A stretch of 64,000 nt of DNA from Allomeiothermus sp035760705 (GCA_035760705.1 DASTSL010000114.1:1-64000), one strand, 5' to 3'; numbered from the stretch's first letter, positions 33,501-42,146 are shown. The notes: a model not told the origin generated them from the letters alone. Program-made: numbers and translations.

Positions 33501-33766
33501 ATGGATGTTGAGGTCCGCCAACTGCGCTATTTCGTGGTGATCGCCGAAGAGCTCAACTTCAGCCGGGCGGCGAAGCGGCTCTCCCTGACCCAGCCCGCCC
33601 TAAGCCTCCAAGTCCAGCGGCTGGAAGAAGCGCTAGGGGTGATCCTCTTCGAGCGCAACCGCCGAAGAATGCGGCTGAGCGAATCGGGCAAGCTGTTCTT
33701 GCAACTCGCTCAGCAAACCCTGGCCCGGCTCGAGCAAGGGCTCGAGGAGGTGCGCCGGATGGGCGG
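33501..33766 (+). pseudogene. LysR-family regulator, N-terminal remnant
   Basis: The frame encodes the LysR winged helix (VRQLRYFVVIAEELNFSRAA, SLTQPALSLQVQRLEEALG, FERNRRRMRLSESGK) and the linker helix up to EEVRRMGG. It then enters DNA coding on the opposite strand for a glyoxalase-like protein. The effector domain is missing. The break lies at CTCGAG 33767-33772. A truncated DNA-binding protein of about 90 residues plus a nonsense tail (to 33971) could still be made. Confidence 0.8.
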
Positions 33767-33772
33767 CTCGAG

Positions 33773-33991
33773 CCTCCAGCAGCTCGATGGTCCCGGTTCC
33801 GCTTTGCATAAAGGCGAACCGCACCTGGGCGTCGTCGGGGATGTCGAACCACTCGCTCAGGGTTCCGCTCTCGTCGTTGACCAGGTTTCCCTGGCGGGTG
33901 ACCTCGAACCCCAAAACCTCGCAAAGAAAGCCACAGCTTCGACCAGATCGGTAACCACGTACCCCACGTGATGGATACCGGTGATGCGCAT
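33773..33991 (-). pseudogene. Glyoxalase/methylmalonyl-CoA epimerase-like remnant
   Basis: From ATG 33991: MRITGIHHVGYVVTDLVEAV and AFF. A single missing T in a T-run near 33925 then shifts the frame, after which GFEVTRQGNLVNDES, VRFAFMQSGTGTIELLE continues. The first half of a VOC-fold epimerase is thus recognisable (metal ligands His in IHHVG and Glu in IELLE). The gene stops at the CTCGAG junction with the LysR remnant. Two lesions, frameshift and truncation, make it non-functional. Confidence 0.8.
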
Positions 33992-34242
33992 GGGGGGATT
34001 ATACGGTGTCCTGCGCTGCAATCCCCCGAGCAGCCTTGTGGCTCCCTGATATGACCAAACCTCGGCGCAACTTGTACCTTTATTCCCTGCCGCTGTGAGG
34101 GTGGTCTCGCTGGCGATGGGCGGGCTTCTCGACGGGGTGGGAGCGCCGATGCCAACACCCCCGACTCCCTCCCCAGCCTGGCTAGGTGCGCACCGGAACC
34201 GGGTTTGCGGCGCCGGGTTTACCGCCCTTCGGTGGGGAGAAC

Positions 34243-34806
34243 TCATAAACTCTGCCTACGGGCTTGAAAATCCGAAAGGAGGGCCTCGAGACCCACCTCG
34301 AACCCCCCTTGGGGCCCGCTCGAGCCAAATAAACCCGAACGCTCGAGTTCGGCGAACCCGTACAAGAACGCCCACAAGGCTACGGCAGAGGCGGTGTCGT
34401 CGGGGTTGCCGGTGACCCGACCGACCAGCCCCAGCACGGTGTTCCACAAGTCCTTGCCGGTATTTCCGGCCAAAGCGCCGAGCCGGACGTCGCTCATCAG
34501 GCGGTAGAGGTGGGGATGGGCGCGGGTGAAGTCCAGATAGGCCTGGGCCGCCGCCCGTACGGCCTCGAGCGGAGCCTTATCCCGCGCGGCCTGCCCGAGC
34601 CAGCCTTTGAGCAGGGTGTTCCCGTGCCGGACCATCGCTCCTTCGAGCGCCTCCTTGCTGGGGTAGTGCCGGTACAGGCTGGGGGCTTTGATGCCCGACC
34701 TTTCGGCCAGGGTACGCATGGACAAGGCGGCTTCGCCTTCGTGCTCGAGGATCTCCAGGGCGGCCTCGAGGATAGAGTCAGCGCTGGTTTTGGCCGGATA
34801 GGGCAT
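34243..34806 (-). CDS. TetR-family transcriptional regulator
   Basis: 187 aa. The N-terminal helix-turn-helix is ILEAALEILEHEGEAALSMR, TLAERSGIKAPSLYRHYPSKEAL; the C-terminal domain is of the TetR_C_33-like kind (ARAHPHLYRLMSDVRL). The ATG lies 8 nt after a TACACT -10, so the message is near-leaderless. Divergent from the hydrolase at 34898, with interlocking promoters. It probably represses itself and the hydrolase through the palindrome at 34863-34885. Confidence 0.9.
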   Translation of the reverse strand: MPYPAKTSADSILEAALEILEHEGEAALSMRTLAERSGIKAPSLYRHYPSKEALEGAMVRHGNTLLKGWLGQAARDKAPLEAVRAAAQAYLDFTRAHPHLYRLMSDVRLGALAGNTGKDLWNTVLGLVGRVTGNPDDTASAVALWAFLYGFAELERSGLFGSSGPQGGFEVGLEALLSDFQARRQSL

Positions 34807-34814
34807 TTGCGAAC

Positions 34815-34843
34815 AGTGTAAGTCTTGACAACTCGAAGAGCAA
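34815..34843 (-). promoter_or_regulatory. Promoter of the TetR gene
   Basis: Minus strand TTGCTC, 17 nt, TACACT, then 8 nt to the ATG. It overlaps the divergent promoter on the other strand. Confidence 0.6.
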
Positions 34844-34853
34844 GACGTACAGT
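34825..34853 (+). promoter_or_regulatory. Promoter of the metallo-beta-lactamase-fold hydrolase
   Basis: TTGACA, 17 nt, TACAGT; the transcript would start just before the palindromic operator. Confidence 0.65.
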
Positions 34854-34862
34854 GTTAGCCAT

Positions 34863-34885
34863 AAAGACTAACGAAGTTAGTCTTT
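34863..34885. promoter_or_regulatory. Palindromic TetR-type operator
   Basis: AAAGACTAAC-GAA-GTTAGTCTTT, 10-bp perfect arms, placed at the predicted transcription start of the hydrolase gene. A half-site like GTAAGTCTTG recurs at 34818-34827 in the TetR promoter. Confidence 0.7.
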
Positions 34886-34897
34886 GGGAGGCTCGAG

Positions 34898-35614
34898 ATG
34901 AAGATCATCCCCCGCGGCAACTACCTGATCCAGCTCACCCAGACTTTTCCCCTTCTTGGCGACTGGTTTCCCGTCAATGCCTATCTGATCCGCGAGGAGG
35001 ATGGCTTCACGCTGCTCGACACTGGGTTCACCCACAACGCCAAGCCGATCTTTGAGGCAGCCCGAAGCCTGGGCGCACCGATCCGCCGCATCGCCCTCAC
35101 CCACGCCCACAACGACCACGTGGCCTCGCTGGACGAGTTGCACCGACTGCTCCCTCAGGCCGAGGTGCTGATCGGGGAGCGCGAGGCCCGCATCCTGGCC
35201 GGGGATCGCTCGCTGCTGCCGGGCGAGACCGGCAAGCCGAATGGGATGGCCTGCCAGACCCGGCCTACCCGCCTGCTCCGCCAGGGGGACCGGGTGGGTT
35301 CGCTCGAGGTCATCGCCGCGCCGGGTCACTCGGTCGGGCAGATGGCCTTCTTCGACCCCCGCGACGGCAGCCTGATCGCCGGGGACGCATTCCAGATCCA
35401 GGGCGGGGTCGCGGTGTCGGGGACGCTCAAGCTGGGGTTCCCCTTCCCGGCTTGGGCCACCTGGGACAAGGAGACCGCTCTGTGCACCGGCCAACGCCTG
35501 CGGGCGCTCGAACCTGCGCGGCTGGCGGTCGGGCACGGGAACACCCTCGAGCATCCCTTGGCCGCGATGGACCGGGCCATCGCCGAGGCCGAGCGCACCC
35601 TGGCGCGGCGCTAG
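34898..35614 (+). CDS. Metallo-beta-lactamase-fold hydrolase
   Basis: 238 aa with the THAHNDHVA metal motif, APGHSVGQMAF, SLIAGDAFQIQ and a final VGHGNT. These are the zinc ligands of the MBL superfamily (lactonases, glyoxalase II-like). Ribosome site GGGAGG. Divergent from TetR and likely induced by its ligand. A lactonase or thioesterase-like detoxifying role is plausible; the substrate is unknown. Confidence 0.88.
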   Translation: MKIIPRGNYLIQLTQTFPLLGDWFPVNAYLIREEDGFTLLDTGFTHNAKPIFEAARSLGAPIRRIALTHAHNDHVASLDELHRLLPQAEVLIGEREARILAGDRSLLPGETGKPNGMACQTRPTRLLRQGDRVGSLEVIAAPGHSVGQMAFFDPRDGSLIAGDAFQIQGGVAVSGTLKLGFPFPAWATWDKETALCTGQRLRALEPARLAVGHGNTLEHPLAAMDRAIAEAERTLARR

Positions 35615-35654
35615 GCCCGCTAAGCTGCGCCAGGATCCGGGTTTGGGAATGAGG

Positions 35655-35675
35655 CGCGGGGGCGCAATCCCCGCG
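35655..35675. repeat. GC-rich hairpin between convergent genes
   Basis: CGCGGGG and CCCCGCG around a 7-nt loop, in the gap between the hydrolase and LOG stops; no T-tract. A weak bidirectional transcript end is possible. Confidence 0.35.
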
Positions 35676-35695
35676 TCAGCTCCCTCGCTATCCCA

Positions 35696-36262
35696 TTACC
35701 CCTCAGCCCCCCAGCGCAATCGCCCCAGAAAATCCCTCAGGCCGCCCAGGTTCTCGATCACGCTGAGCATCTCCAGGTTGCTGCGGGGGATCTCGAGCTG
35801 CGGGGTGTCGTGGATGTACTCGAGGATCTCCATCCAGGCTGAGTGCACCGCGATGGGCTTATAGGGCCGGGTGTGCATCTGCTCGACCAGGGCCGCGTTC
35901 CAGGCCGCCATCAGCTCGGTCAGGGTGCCGATCCCACCGGGCAGGACCAAAAAGCCCTGGGCCAAGTCCAGCAGACGCTCGATGCGCACCAGCAAGGTGG
36001 AGGCCGGAAGCTCGAGGCCCACGTGGATATTGGCCCCGGCCCGCTGGGGAAAAAGCTGCGGGGCGGTGACCCCCACCACCAGCCCCCCGGCCTCCTTGGC
36101 CCCCTGCGACACCGCCGCCATTGAGCCGTCGTAGCCGCCGGTCACCACCCCGAAACCGGCCTCCGCGATGGAGCGGCCCCAACTATAAGCTTCCTGATAG
36201 GCCGTGGTGTTCGGCGGGGTGCGCGAGGAGCCGAATACCGCGACCAGGGTCTGACGCTGCAT
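35696..36262 (-). CDS. LOG-family protein (cytokinin riboside monophosphate phosphoribohydrolase-like)
   Basis: 188 aa Rossmann-like fold with VVTGGYDGSM and the LOG signature PGGIGTLTELMAAWN. Enzymes of the family split AMP-type nucleotides into base and ribose 5-phosphate, or bind nucleotides. A clear promoter (TTGACC, 16 nt, TAGACT) ends 6 nt before the ATG, so the mRNA is leaderless. Confidence 0.88.
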   Translation of the reverse strand: MQRQTLVAVFGSSRTPPNTTAYQEAYSWGRSIAEAGFGVVTGGYDGSMAAVSQGAKEAGGLVVGVTAPQLFPQRAGANIHVGLELPASTLLVRIERLLDLAQGFLVLPGGIGTLTELMAAWNAALVEQMHTRPYKPIAVHSAWMEILEYIHDTPQLEIPRSNLEMLSVIENLGGLRDFLGRLRWGAEG

Positions 36263-36268
36263 GAAGGT

Positions 36269-36296
36269 AGTCTAGGCCAGGGGGGTGGAGGGTCAA
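36269..36296 (-). promoter_or_regulatory. Leaderless promoter of the LOG gene
   Basis: Minus strand TTGACC, 16 nt, TAGACT, then ACCTTC and the ATG at 36262. Confidence 0.65.
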
Positions 36297-36366
36297 GGTG
36301 GTTCGTCCTACAGCGAACGGCCAAAGCCGGAAGAAGGATAGCTGCTTAGCATGCGGCATAGGGCGG

Positions 36367-37965
36367 TTAGCAAGCCTCGAGCCCCTTTCCGGGCCGGTAC
36401 CGCAGCCTCCGGACCAGGCGCTTGGGGGCGTCCGGGCGGTTCTGCGTCTTATCCACCGAGTAAAGCTCGTAAGTGATGGACTCCGGCGTGACCTCGAGGA
36501 CGGCATACCCGTTGATATCGCCGTCAAAGAAGTTCAGGTGCGGGTTGGCCTGCTCCAAGAAGGCGTTGCCGGGCCAGAAGGCCAGGCGCCGCAGGGTCTC
36601 GGCGGGGCCGGGGCTGGTCAGGGAGGGGGCCATGAACTCGGCCCCCAACCAGGGCTCGCCGGGTTTGAACGTGGGGGAGATTTGCGAAGCTAGGGCGGAG
36701 TGAAGATCGCCACTCAGCGCCACCAGGTTGTTCACCCCAGCCTCGACCAAGGTTTCCAGCAAGGCTTTGCGCTCGGCGGCGTAACCATCCCAGCCATCGG
36801 TATTGATGGTGAGATTGCCCGAGCGAAAGGGGGAGAACATCACCGCGCTGGTGAGCCCCCGCCACTTTGCCGGGCTGCGGGTCAGGTTTTCCCTGAGCCA
36901 GCGGTACTGCTCGGCCCCCAGCATGGTCTGGGCGGGGCTGGTCTGGGCCAAGCAGGTGGCGAACTGCCGCTGGCCGAAGTCCCCCTCGCCGCAGGGGTGC
37001 GGCGAGCGGTAGCTGCGGGTGTCGGTCACGAAGAGCTCGAGCAGGTCACCAAAGGCCAGCTTGCGGTACTGGCTCATCTGGCGGTGGGGTTCGCTCGCCG
37101 TGGGGTCGTAGACCACCCGCGCCGGGACGTACTCGGCCCAGGCTTGGTTGGCCTCGAGCCGGAGCTTCTTGAGGCGTTCAGGCTGGTTCTTGAAGGGGTG
37201 ATCAGGGGCTCCGGGCGCGCCGGTGGCGGGGTCCCAGTAGGTGTCGTTGGCGAACTCGTGGTCGTCCCACAAAAAGATCCAGGGATGGGCGGCCAGGGCT
37301 TGCTGCAAAAAGGGGTCGCGGCGGTAGGCGCGGTACAGAGCGCGGTAATCGGCTAGGTTCACCGCCAGATAGCTCCCACTCGGCAGGCTGAAGGCCCGCC
37401 CCAAAAACCGCTCGCGGCGGTAGCGGGGGTCGCCGGAGTACTCGTAGATGAAGTCCCCCAGGTGGATCACCGCGTCGAGGTCTTCTCGGGCCAGGTGGGC
37501 TAAGGCTCCGTAGTAGCCGCTCCCGAACTCCTGGCAGGTGACTAGGCCCAGGCGTAGACGCTCGGGCATCGTGCCGGGCGGGTTGGGGGTGCGGGTGCAC
37601 CCGATGGGGCTCTTCACGCCACGGTAGGTGAAGCGGTAAAAGTAGCGCCTTCCGGGCTCGAGCTGGCCGTCCAGGTCGGCCCGCAGGGTGTAGTCAGTCT
37701 CGGGGCCGAAGCCGGTTTCGATCAGACCGTATTGGGGCTCGAGAAAATTCGGCGATTCACCAGCTTCGACCATGATGGGTTCGCCGGGCTGGAAGGCTTC
37801 CGGGGCGATCCGCGTCCACAGCACCACCCCGCCGGGGCCGGGGTCGCCAGCGGCCACGCCCAGCGGAAAGACCGCTTGGGGCTCGAGCGGAGCCTGCCCC
37901 CGCGATAAACCCGCCAACCCCAGCCCCAGGCCGAGCACCTTGCGACGACTAAGCTGGATCTGCAC
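36367..37965 (-). CDS. phoD: PhoD-like alkaline phosphatase/phosphodiesterase
   Basis: 532 aa. Twin-arginine signal (LSRRKVLGLGLGLAGL), Fn3-like N-terminal domain, then the PhoD core: VTCQEFGSGYYGAL, VIHLGDFIYEYSG, FLWDDHEFAND, and NLVALSGDLHSALA near the end, the metal ligands of the family. Exported folded by Tat; hydrolyses phosphomono- or diesters outside the cell for phosphate supply. GTG start at 37965, 6 nt after TAGGAT (leaderless). Confidence 0.92.
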   Translation of the reverse strand: MQIQLSRRKVLGLGLGLAGLSRGQAPLEPQAVFPLGVAAGDPGPGGVVLWTRIAPEAFQPGEPIMVEAGESPNFLEPQYGLIETGFGPETDYTLRADLDGQLEPGRRYFYRFTYRGVKSPIGCTRTPNPPGTMPERLRLGLVTCQEFGSGYYGALAHLAREDLDAVIHLGDFIYEYSGDPRYRRERFLGRAFSLPSGSYLAVNLADYRALYRAYRRDPFLQQALAAHPWIFLWDDHEFANDTYWDPATGAPGAPDHPFKNQPERLKKLRLEANQAWAEYVPARVVYDPTASEPHRQMSQYRKLAFGDLLELFVTDTRSYRSPHPCGEGDFGQRQFATCLAQTSPAQTMLGAEQYRWLRENLTRSPAKWRGLTSAVMFSPFRSGNLTINTDGWDGYAAERKALLETLVEAGVNNLVALSGDLHSALASQISPTFKPGEPWLGAEFMAPSLTSPGPAETLRRLAFWPGNAFLEQANPHLNFFDGDINGYAVLEVTPESITYELYSVDKTQNRPDAPKRLVRRLRYRPGKGLEAC

Positions 37966-38197
37966 CGGGTTATCCTACCGGGGCGAGATGAGCGCCGGGT
38001 CAGCGGTGGGGGTCGGAAGCTAGAAGCTGGAAGTGATTGAAGGCCTCTGGCTGGGTAGGGTTGCTTCGTTCACCCATATTGACCTGTCCGGGGTCATAGC
38101 ATGGCTTCTTTTCCCTCGGGAACCGCTGTAGGTTCAAGCCTGCAAAACCACCCCCTCCCCACCTCGAGAGGCAGGGAGGGATGGGGGAGGAATGAGG

Positions 38198-38218
38198 GTA
38201 AGGGCGATATGCCCTTAC
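38198..38218. repeat. 8-bp perfect hairpin downstream of the UspA gene
   Basis: GTAAGGGC-GATAT-GCCCTTAC, 10 bp after the UspA stop in transcription order; no T-tract. Confidence 0.4.
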
Positions 38219-38227
38219 TAGCTAGGG

Positions 38228-38662
38228 TTATTTGCAGCGTATTACCAGGACGGGCTTCTCCGAGCGGTGCAGCACCCCTTCGGTCACCGAGCCCAACAAA
38301 AGCCGGTCAATGCCGCTGCGTCCGTGGGTACCCATCACGATCAGATCGTGGTTTTTGGCCTCGCTCAAGATGGTGTCTATGGGTTTGCCCTCGAGCAACT
38401 TGCTCTGGGCGTTCACCCCGGCTTGGGCGGCCAGCTGTAGGGCTGCTTCTAAGGCTACGTCCCCGGCTTTTTTGAGGTCCTCGATCAGCTCGAGGCCATA
38501 AGGCACCGCTTCGGGGCTGATCCAGAGGGTGCGGGTGGGGTCTTCCACTACGTACACGAAAGTAACCTGGGCACTTAGGGTTTTGGCCAGCTCGAGCCCC
38601 TGCTCAATAGCCTTGGCGCTGCAGCTGCTGCCATCGGTGGGCATCAGGATTTTGCCGTACAT
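38228..38662 (-). CDS. Universal stress protein UspA family
   Basis: 144 aa with KILMPTDGSSCSAKAIEQ at the start and the ATP-binding pattern MGTHGRSGIDRLLLGSVTEGVLH (G-2x-G-9x-G-S/T). Cytoplasmic nucleotide-binding stress protein. GAGGTGG lies 3 nt before the ATG at 38662. Confidence 0.92.
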   Translation of the reverse strand: MYGKILMPTDGSSCSAKAIEQGLELAKTLSAQVTFVYVVEDPTRTLWISPEAVPYGLELIEDLKKAGDVALEAALQLAAQAGVNAQSKLLEGKPIDTILSEAKNHDLIVMGTHGRSGIDRLLLGSVTEGVLHRSEKPVLVIRCK

Positions 38663-38824
38663 ACACCACCTCTTGAGCCTAGTGTAGCCCTAAAATGCAG
38701 GGACAATCTACCCCGACGGATGCTGACGGATGCAAAAAAGCCAAAGACCGCTAGCCTGGTGGCGATCAGCACTCTTGTGCAAAATCCGCTGGGCGTTACG
38801 CCCTTCCCCCCTACGATCGGAAGG

Positions 38825-39949
38825 ATGACTTTCCCCGAGCTTCTCGCCCAACTCGTCTCCCAAGGGGCCTCCGACATCCACATCCACGCCGGGATGCCGC
38901 TCATGGCCCGGCTCCACGGGCGGCTGCAACCCATCGGTCAGAGCAAGCTCACCCCGCAGTGGACCGCCACCCTGGTGGATCTGATGTGCGACGAGCGCCA
39001 GAAGGTGCTGTTCAAGCAGAAGTATCAGGTGGACTTAGCCTATAGCCTCCCCGGCGTGGCCCGTTTCCGGGTCAACCTCTTCCGGCAGCGGGGCTCGGTG
39101 AGCGCGGTGATGCGGGTCATCAACTCCGACGAGGAAAAGCTCAAGATCGTCTCCTTGCCCCAGGAGACGATCGAGTACTTCCGTGACCAGGAGAAGGGTT
39201 TGGTGCTGATCACCGGCCCCACGGGCTCGGGGAAGTCCACCACGCTGGCTCGCATCCTCGACGAGATCAACCGGACCCACGACAAGATGATCATCACCGT
39301 CGAGGACCCCATCGAGTACTTGCACAAGCCCAAGAAGTCGGTGATCGTGCAACGCGAGCTGGGCTCGGACACGCTCTCCTTCGACGAGGCCCTGATCGCC
39401 GCAATGCGGCAAGACCCCGATGTGATCATGATCGGGGAGATCCGCAACTACGAGACTGCGGCAGCGGCGCTCGAGGCCGCCCAGACTGGCCACCTGGTCT
39501 TTTCCACCATGCACACCCTCGACACCGTGCGCACCGTGAACCGCATGATGGACCTGTTCCCCCCGCACGAGCGCGAGGTGGCCCGGATCCTCTTCGCGGA
39601 GAGCTTGGTGGGCATCGTCTCACAGCGGCTGCTCAAGGGCAAGCGGGGCGGGCGGGTGGCCGTCACGGAGATCCTCAAGGGCACGCTGCGAATCCGCGAC
39701 ATGATTAAAGACCCGGCCAAGACCTACGGCCTCTACGACGCCTTGCGCGAGTCGCGCCTGGACGGGATGCAGACCTTCGACGACCATCTGGCCGGACTCT
39801 ACGGCCAAGACCTCCTCGACTACGAGACCGCCATCAGCCACGCCACCAGCCGCCAGAGCTTCAAGGTGGCCGCGATGCGCATTGACCAGGAGCGAGGCCA
39901 AACCACCCCCACCAGCGGGTTGACCCAGATCATCGAGCCCGCTTCGTAA
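38825..39949 (+). CDS. pilT: Type IV pilus retraction ATPase PilT
   Basis: 374 aa from ATG 38825 (MTFPELLAQL). Contains SDIHIHAGMPL, Walker A GPTGSGKSTT, the Asp box, Walker B IMIGEIRN, the His box (GHLVFSTMHTLDTVRTVNRM), and the C-terminal part ALRESRLDGMQTFDDHL. Powers pilus retraction in twitching motility and DNA uptake. TACGAT 7 nt upstream suggests a leaderless message; a longer in-frame start at 38720 has no support. No pilB or pilC beside it. Confidence 0.94.
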   Translation: MTFPELLAQLVSQGASDIHIHAGMPLMARLHGRLQPIGQSKLTPQWTATLVDLMCDERQKVLFKQKYQVDLAYSLPGVARFRVNLFRQRGSVSAVMRVINSDEEKLKIVSLPQETIEYFRDQEKGLVLITGPTGSGKSTTLARILDEINRTHDKMIITVEDPIEYLHKPKKSVIVQRELGSDTLSFDEALIAAMRQDPDVIMIGEIRNYETAAAALEAAQTGHLVFSTMHTLDTVRTVNRMMDLFPPHEREVARILFAESLVGIVSQRLLKGKRGGRVAVTEILKGTLRIRDMIKDPAKTYGLYDALRESRLDGMQTFDDHLAGLYGQDLLDYETAISHATSRQSFKVAAMRIDQERGQTTPTSGLTQIIEPAS

Positions 39950-40040
39950 TCGAGCCTTCCTCGAAAAACTATCCCCCCAGACCGGGTAGACTGAGGCTCA
40001 TGCTCCCCCCGCCGAAAACCGCTCTCGAGGGGATGGTTTT

Positions 40041-40097
40041 ATGCTGATCTACGGGCGTAACCCGGTGCTCGAGACGTTCACTACGAGCATGGACTAG
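40041..40097 (+). pseudogene. Duplicated start of rlmB (18-codon remnant)
   Basis: ATG at 40041 encodes MLIYGRNPVLE followed by TFTTSMD and TAG. The first 11 residues equal those of rlmB at 40121, yet the codons differ at five synonymous third-base or codon sites (CTG/CTA, ATC/ATT, GGG/GGC, CGT/AGG, AAC/AAT). Identity is complete over the last stretch through CTCGAG. It is a fossil start left by replacement of the gene with a diverged homologue, or a short upstream ORF. Confidence 0.75.
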
Positions 40098-40120
40098 GAT
40101 TTTGGAATCATGGTGAAGAT

Positions 40121-40834
40121 ATGCTAATTTACGGCAGGAATCCGGTGCTCGAGGCGATCAAGGAAGGCCAGGCGGTGCGGGTCTGGGTCGCCAGAGGCGT
40201 GGAGAACTGGCTGATCCGCGAACTCGAGAAGCTGGGGGCCGATTACGAACTCCTCCCCCGCATCGAACTCGACCAGAAAGTGCGCACCACCCAGCACCAG
40301 GGCCTGGTGGCCGAGGTGGCCGAACTCAAATTCTCGGACCCCGAGGCCCCTTTTCGCCTTGCCAAGGAGCGCAAAGAAGACGTCTTGCTGGTCCTCCTGG
40401 ACGGGGTGACCGACCCCCGCAACTACGGGGCCATCATCCGCGCGGCCTTGGCCCTGGGAGCCCACGGGGTCGTCAGCGAGGAGCGCCGCAGCGCCCCGCT
40501 TTCGCCACTGGTGCTCAAAGCCTCGGCGGGGACCGCCCACAAGCTACCGCTGGTACAGGTCAAGAACCTGCCGCGCTACATGGAGGAGATCAAGGAGCGC
40601 GGGGTGTGGATCTACGGGGCCAGCGGCAAGGCCCAGAAAGACCTCACGATGCTCGACTACAAACGCCCCCTGGCCATCGTGATCGGCTCGGAGGGAGAGG
40701 GGATGCGCCGATTGGTAGATCAGCACTGCGACGAGACCGCCCGCATTCCCCTTTCGCTCGGCGCCGAGTCGCTGAACGCGAGCGTTGCTCTGGCGATTTT
40801 CCTTTACCAAGCGAGGTTGGGGCGAGCCGGGTAA
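40121..40834 (+). CDS. rlmB: 23S rRNA 2'-O-methyltransferase RlmB / TrmH family
   Basis: 237 aa SPOUT methyltransferase. N-terminal L30e-like substrate domain (LIYGRNPVLEAIKEGQAVRV), then motif 1 LDGVTDPRNYGAIIRAALALG, motif 2 AIVIGSEGEGMRRLV and motif 3 RIPLSLGAESLNASVALAIFLY. Methylates a ribose (G2251 in the E. coli numbering for RlmB). The ribosome site is weak (GGTGAAG). Preceded by a diverged copy of its own start at 40041. Confidence 0.93.
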   Translation: MLIYGRNPVLEAIKEGQAVRVWVARGVENWLIRELEKLGADYELLPRIELDQKVRTTQHQGLVAEVAELKFSDPEAPFRLAKERKEDVLLVLLDGVTDPRNYGAIIRAALALGAHGVVSEERRSAPLSPLVLKASAGTAHKLPLVQVKNLPRYMEEIKERGVWIYGASGKAQKDLTMLDYKRPLAIVIGSEGEGMRRLVDQHCDETARIPLSLGAESLNASVALAIFLYQARLGRAG

Positions 40835-41031
40835 GGGTTATCCTGGGCAACCCATCTGGCTCGCCGCTTTTCTGGTCCCCGGATGCGCTTTACTCTGCTG
40901 CGCAGGTACAAATTGGGGTCGGCATGAGTTTGCTGTTGTTGCGGAATCGGCAGCCCTTGCGATGAACTTAGCGTCATCCGGGTGCAGGATTCGCTGGGGT
41001 GTTGATGGTCTGGCTAAAGTACGATAGCCGC

Positions 41032-42141
41032 ATGGATTTGGCCCGAACCCTCTCCAAGCTCATCCAGGCCGAAAGCCCCTCGGGCTGCGAAGGACCCGCT
41101 GCTGGGGTGTTGATGGAAACGCTCGAGGCCATAGGCTTTTCCCCCCGCCTCGACGAAGCCGGAAACCTGGAAGCGGTCATAGGGGCGGACGGCCCAGAGA
41201 TCGTCCTGACCGGGCACATGGACATCGTTCCCCCCGGAGATGAAGCGGCTTGGCCCCACCCGCCGTTCTCGGGACAGGTCGAAGACGGGGTGATCTGGGG
41301 CCGAGGGGCCGTGGACATGAAAGGCCCGCTGGTGGGGATGATGGGCGCCCTGCACCGCCTCAAGGGCGAACGCTTGCCGGGCCGGGTGCGCTTCCTCGCC
41401 ACGGTGCAAGAGGAGGTGGGGGGCTTGGGAGCCCGCCACGCCACGAAGAGACTCGCTCCCAGGGCGGTCATCCTGGGGGAGCCCAGCCGGAACCGGGTGG
41501 TGCGGGGGAACCGGGGCCGCGGCGAGATCTGGGCGGACTTCTCCGGCGACCAGGGGCACGCCGCGATCGTCGACGGGAATAACGCCCTCTACGCGCTGGG
41601 GCGCTTCTTGAATGACCTTGAAGCCCACCGGGAAGAAGACCCCGCCGGGCTTCGCCACCCTTCCCTCCGGTCAGCGCAACTACGCCTGAACCCCACCGTG
41701 GTCGAGTGCTTCCCGGCGACCTCCAACGTGTTGCCGGGGGTGGCCCGGGTCATCCTCGACTTGCGTTTCGACCCCGGCGCGGACACCGATCAGCTCCTGC
41801 GGGGTCTGCGTGAACTGGCCGGGGATGCGTCGGTATATGTGCCGGAGAAGGTTTGGTCTTCGGGATCGGTCACCATGACCATCCCCATGATGTACCCGCC
41901 CTACCATCTGGAGGCCGAGCATCCCTTGCTCCGGCGGGCGCTCGAGGCCCTGGATCAGCCCGAAGCCGGTTTCTGGCCCTTCACCACCGATGCCCCCTAC
42001 TTGGGCACCTTGGCCCCGGTGATCGGCTATGGCCCCGGCGACCCGGCTCTGGCCCACACCACCCACGAACACCTCCACCTGGCGGACCTCGAGCAAAGCG
42101 CAGAGGATTACGCTCGGCTCGTGCGGGCTCTTCTAAACTGA
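41032..42141 (+). CDS. M20 family metallopeptidase (ArgE/DapE/LysK type)
   Basis: 369 aa with LTGHMDIVPP, GRGAVDMKGPLVGMM, VQEEVGGLGARHA and a C-terminal HTTHEHLHLADL, supplying the two-zinc ligands and the general-base Glu. It could be an acetylornithine or LysW-gamma-lysine hydrolase as in Thermus lysine/arginine synthesis, or a dipeptidase. TACGAT 6 nt before the ATG suggests a leaderless message. A small DUF2007-like gene follows 5 nt after. Confidence 0.85.
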   Translation: MDLARTLSKLIQAESPSGCEGPAAGVLMETLEAIGFSPRLDEAGNLEAVIGADGPEIVLTGHMDIVPPGDEAAWPHPPFSGQVEDGVIWGRGAVDMKGPLVGMMGALHRLKGERLPGRVRFLATVQEEVGGLGARHATKRLAPRAVILGEPSRNRVVRGNRGRGEIWADFSGDQGHAAIVDGNNALYALGRFLNDLEAHREEDPAGLRHPSLRSAQLRLNPTVVECFPATSNVLPGVARVILDLRFDPGADTDQLLRGLRELAGDASVYVPEKVWSSGSVTMTIPMMYPPYHLEAEHPLLRRALEALDQPEAGFWPFTTDAPYLGTLAPVIGYGPGDPALAHTTHEHLHLADLEQSAEDYARLVRALLN

Positions 42142-42146
42142 GGCCG

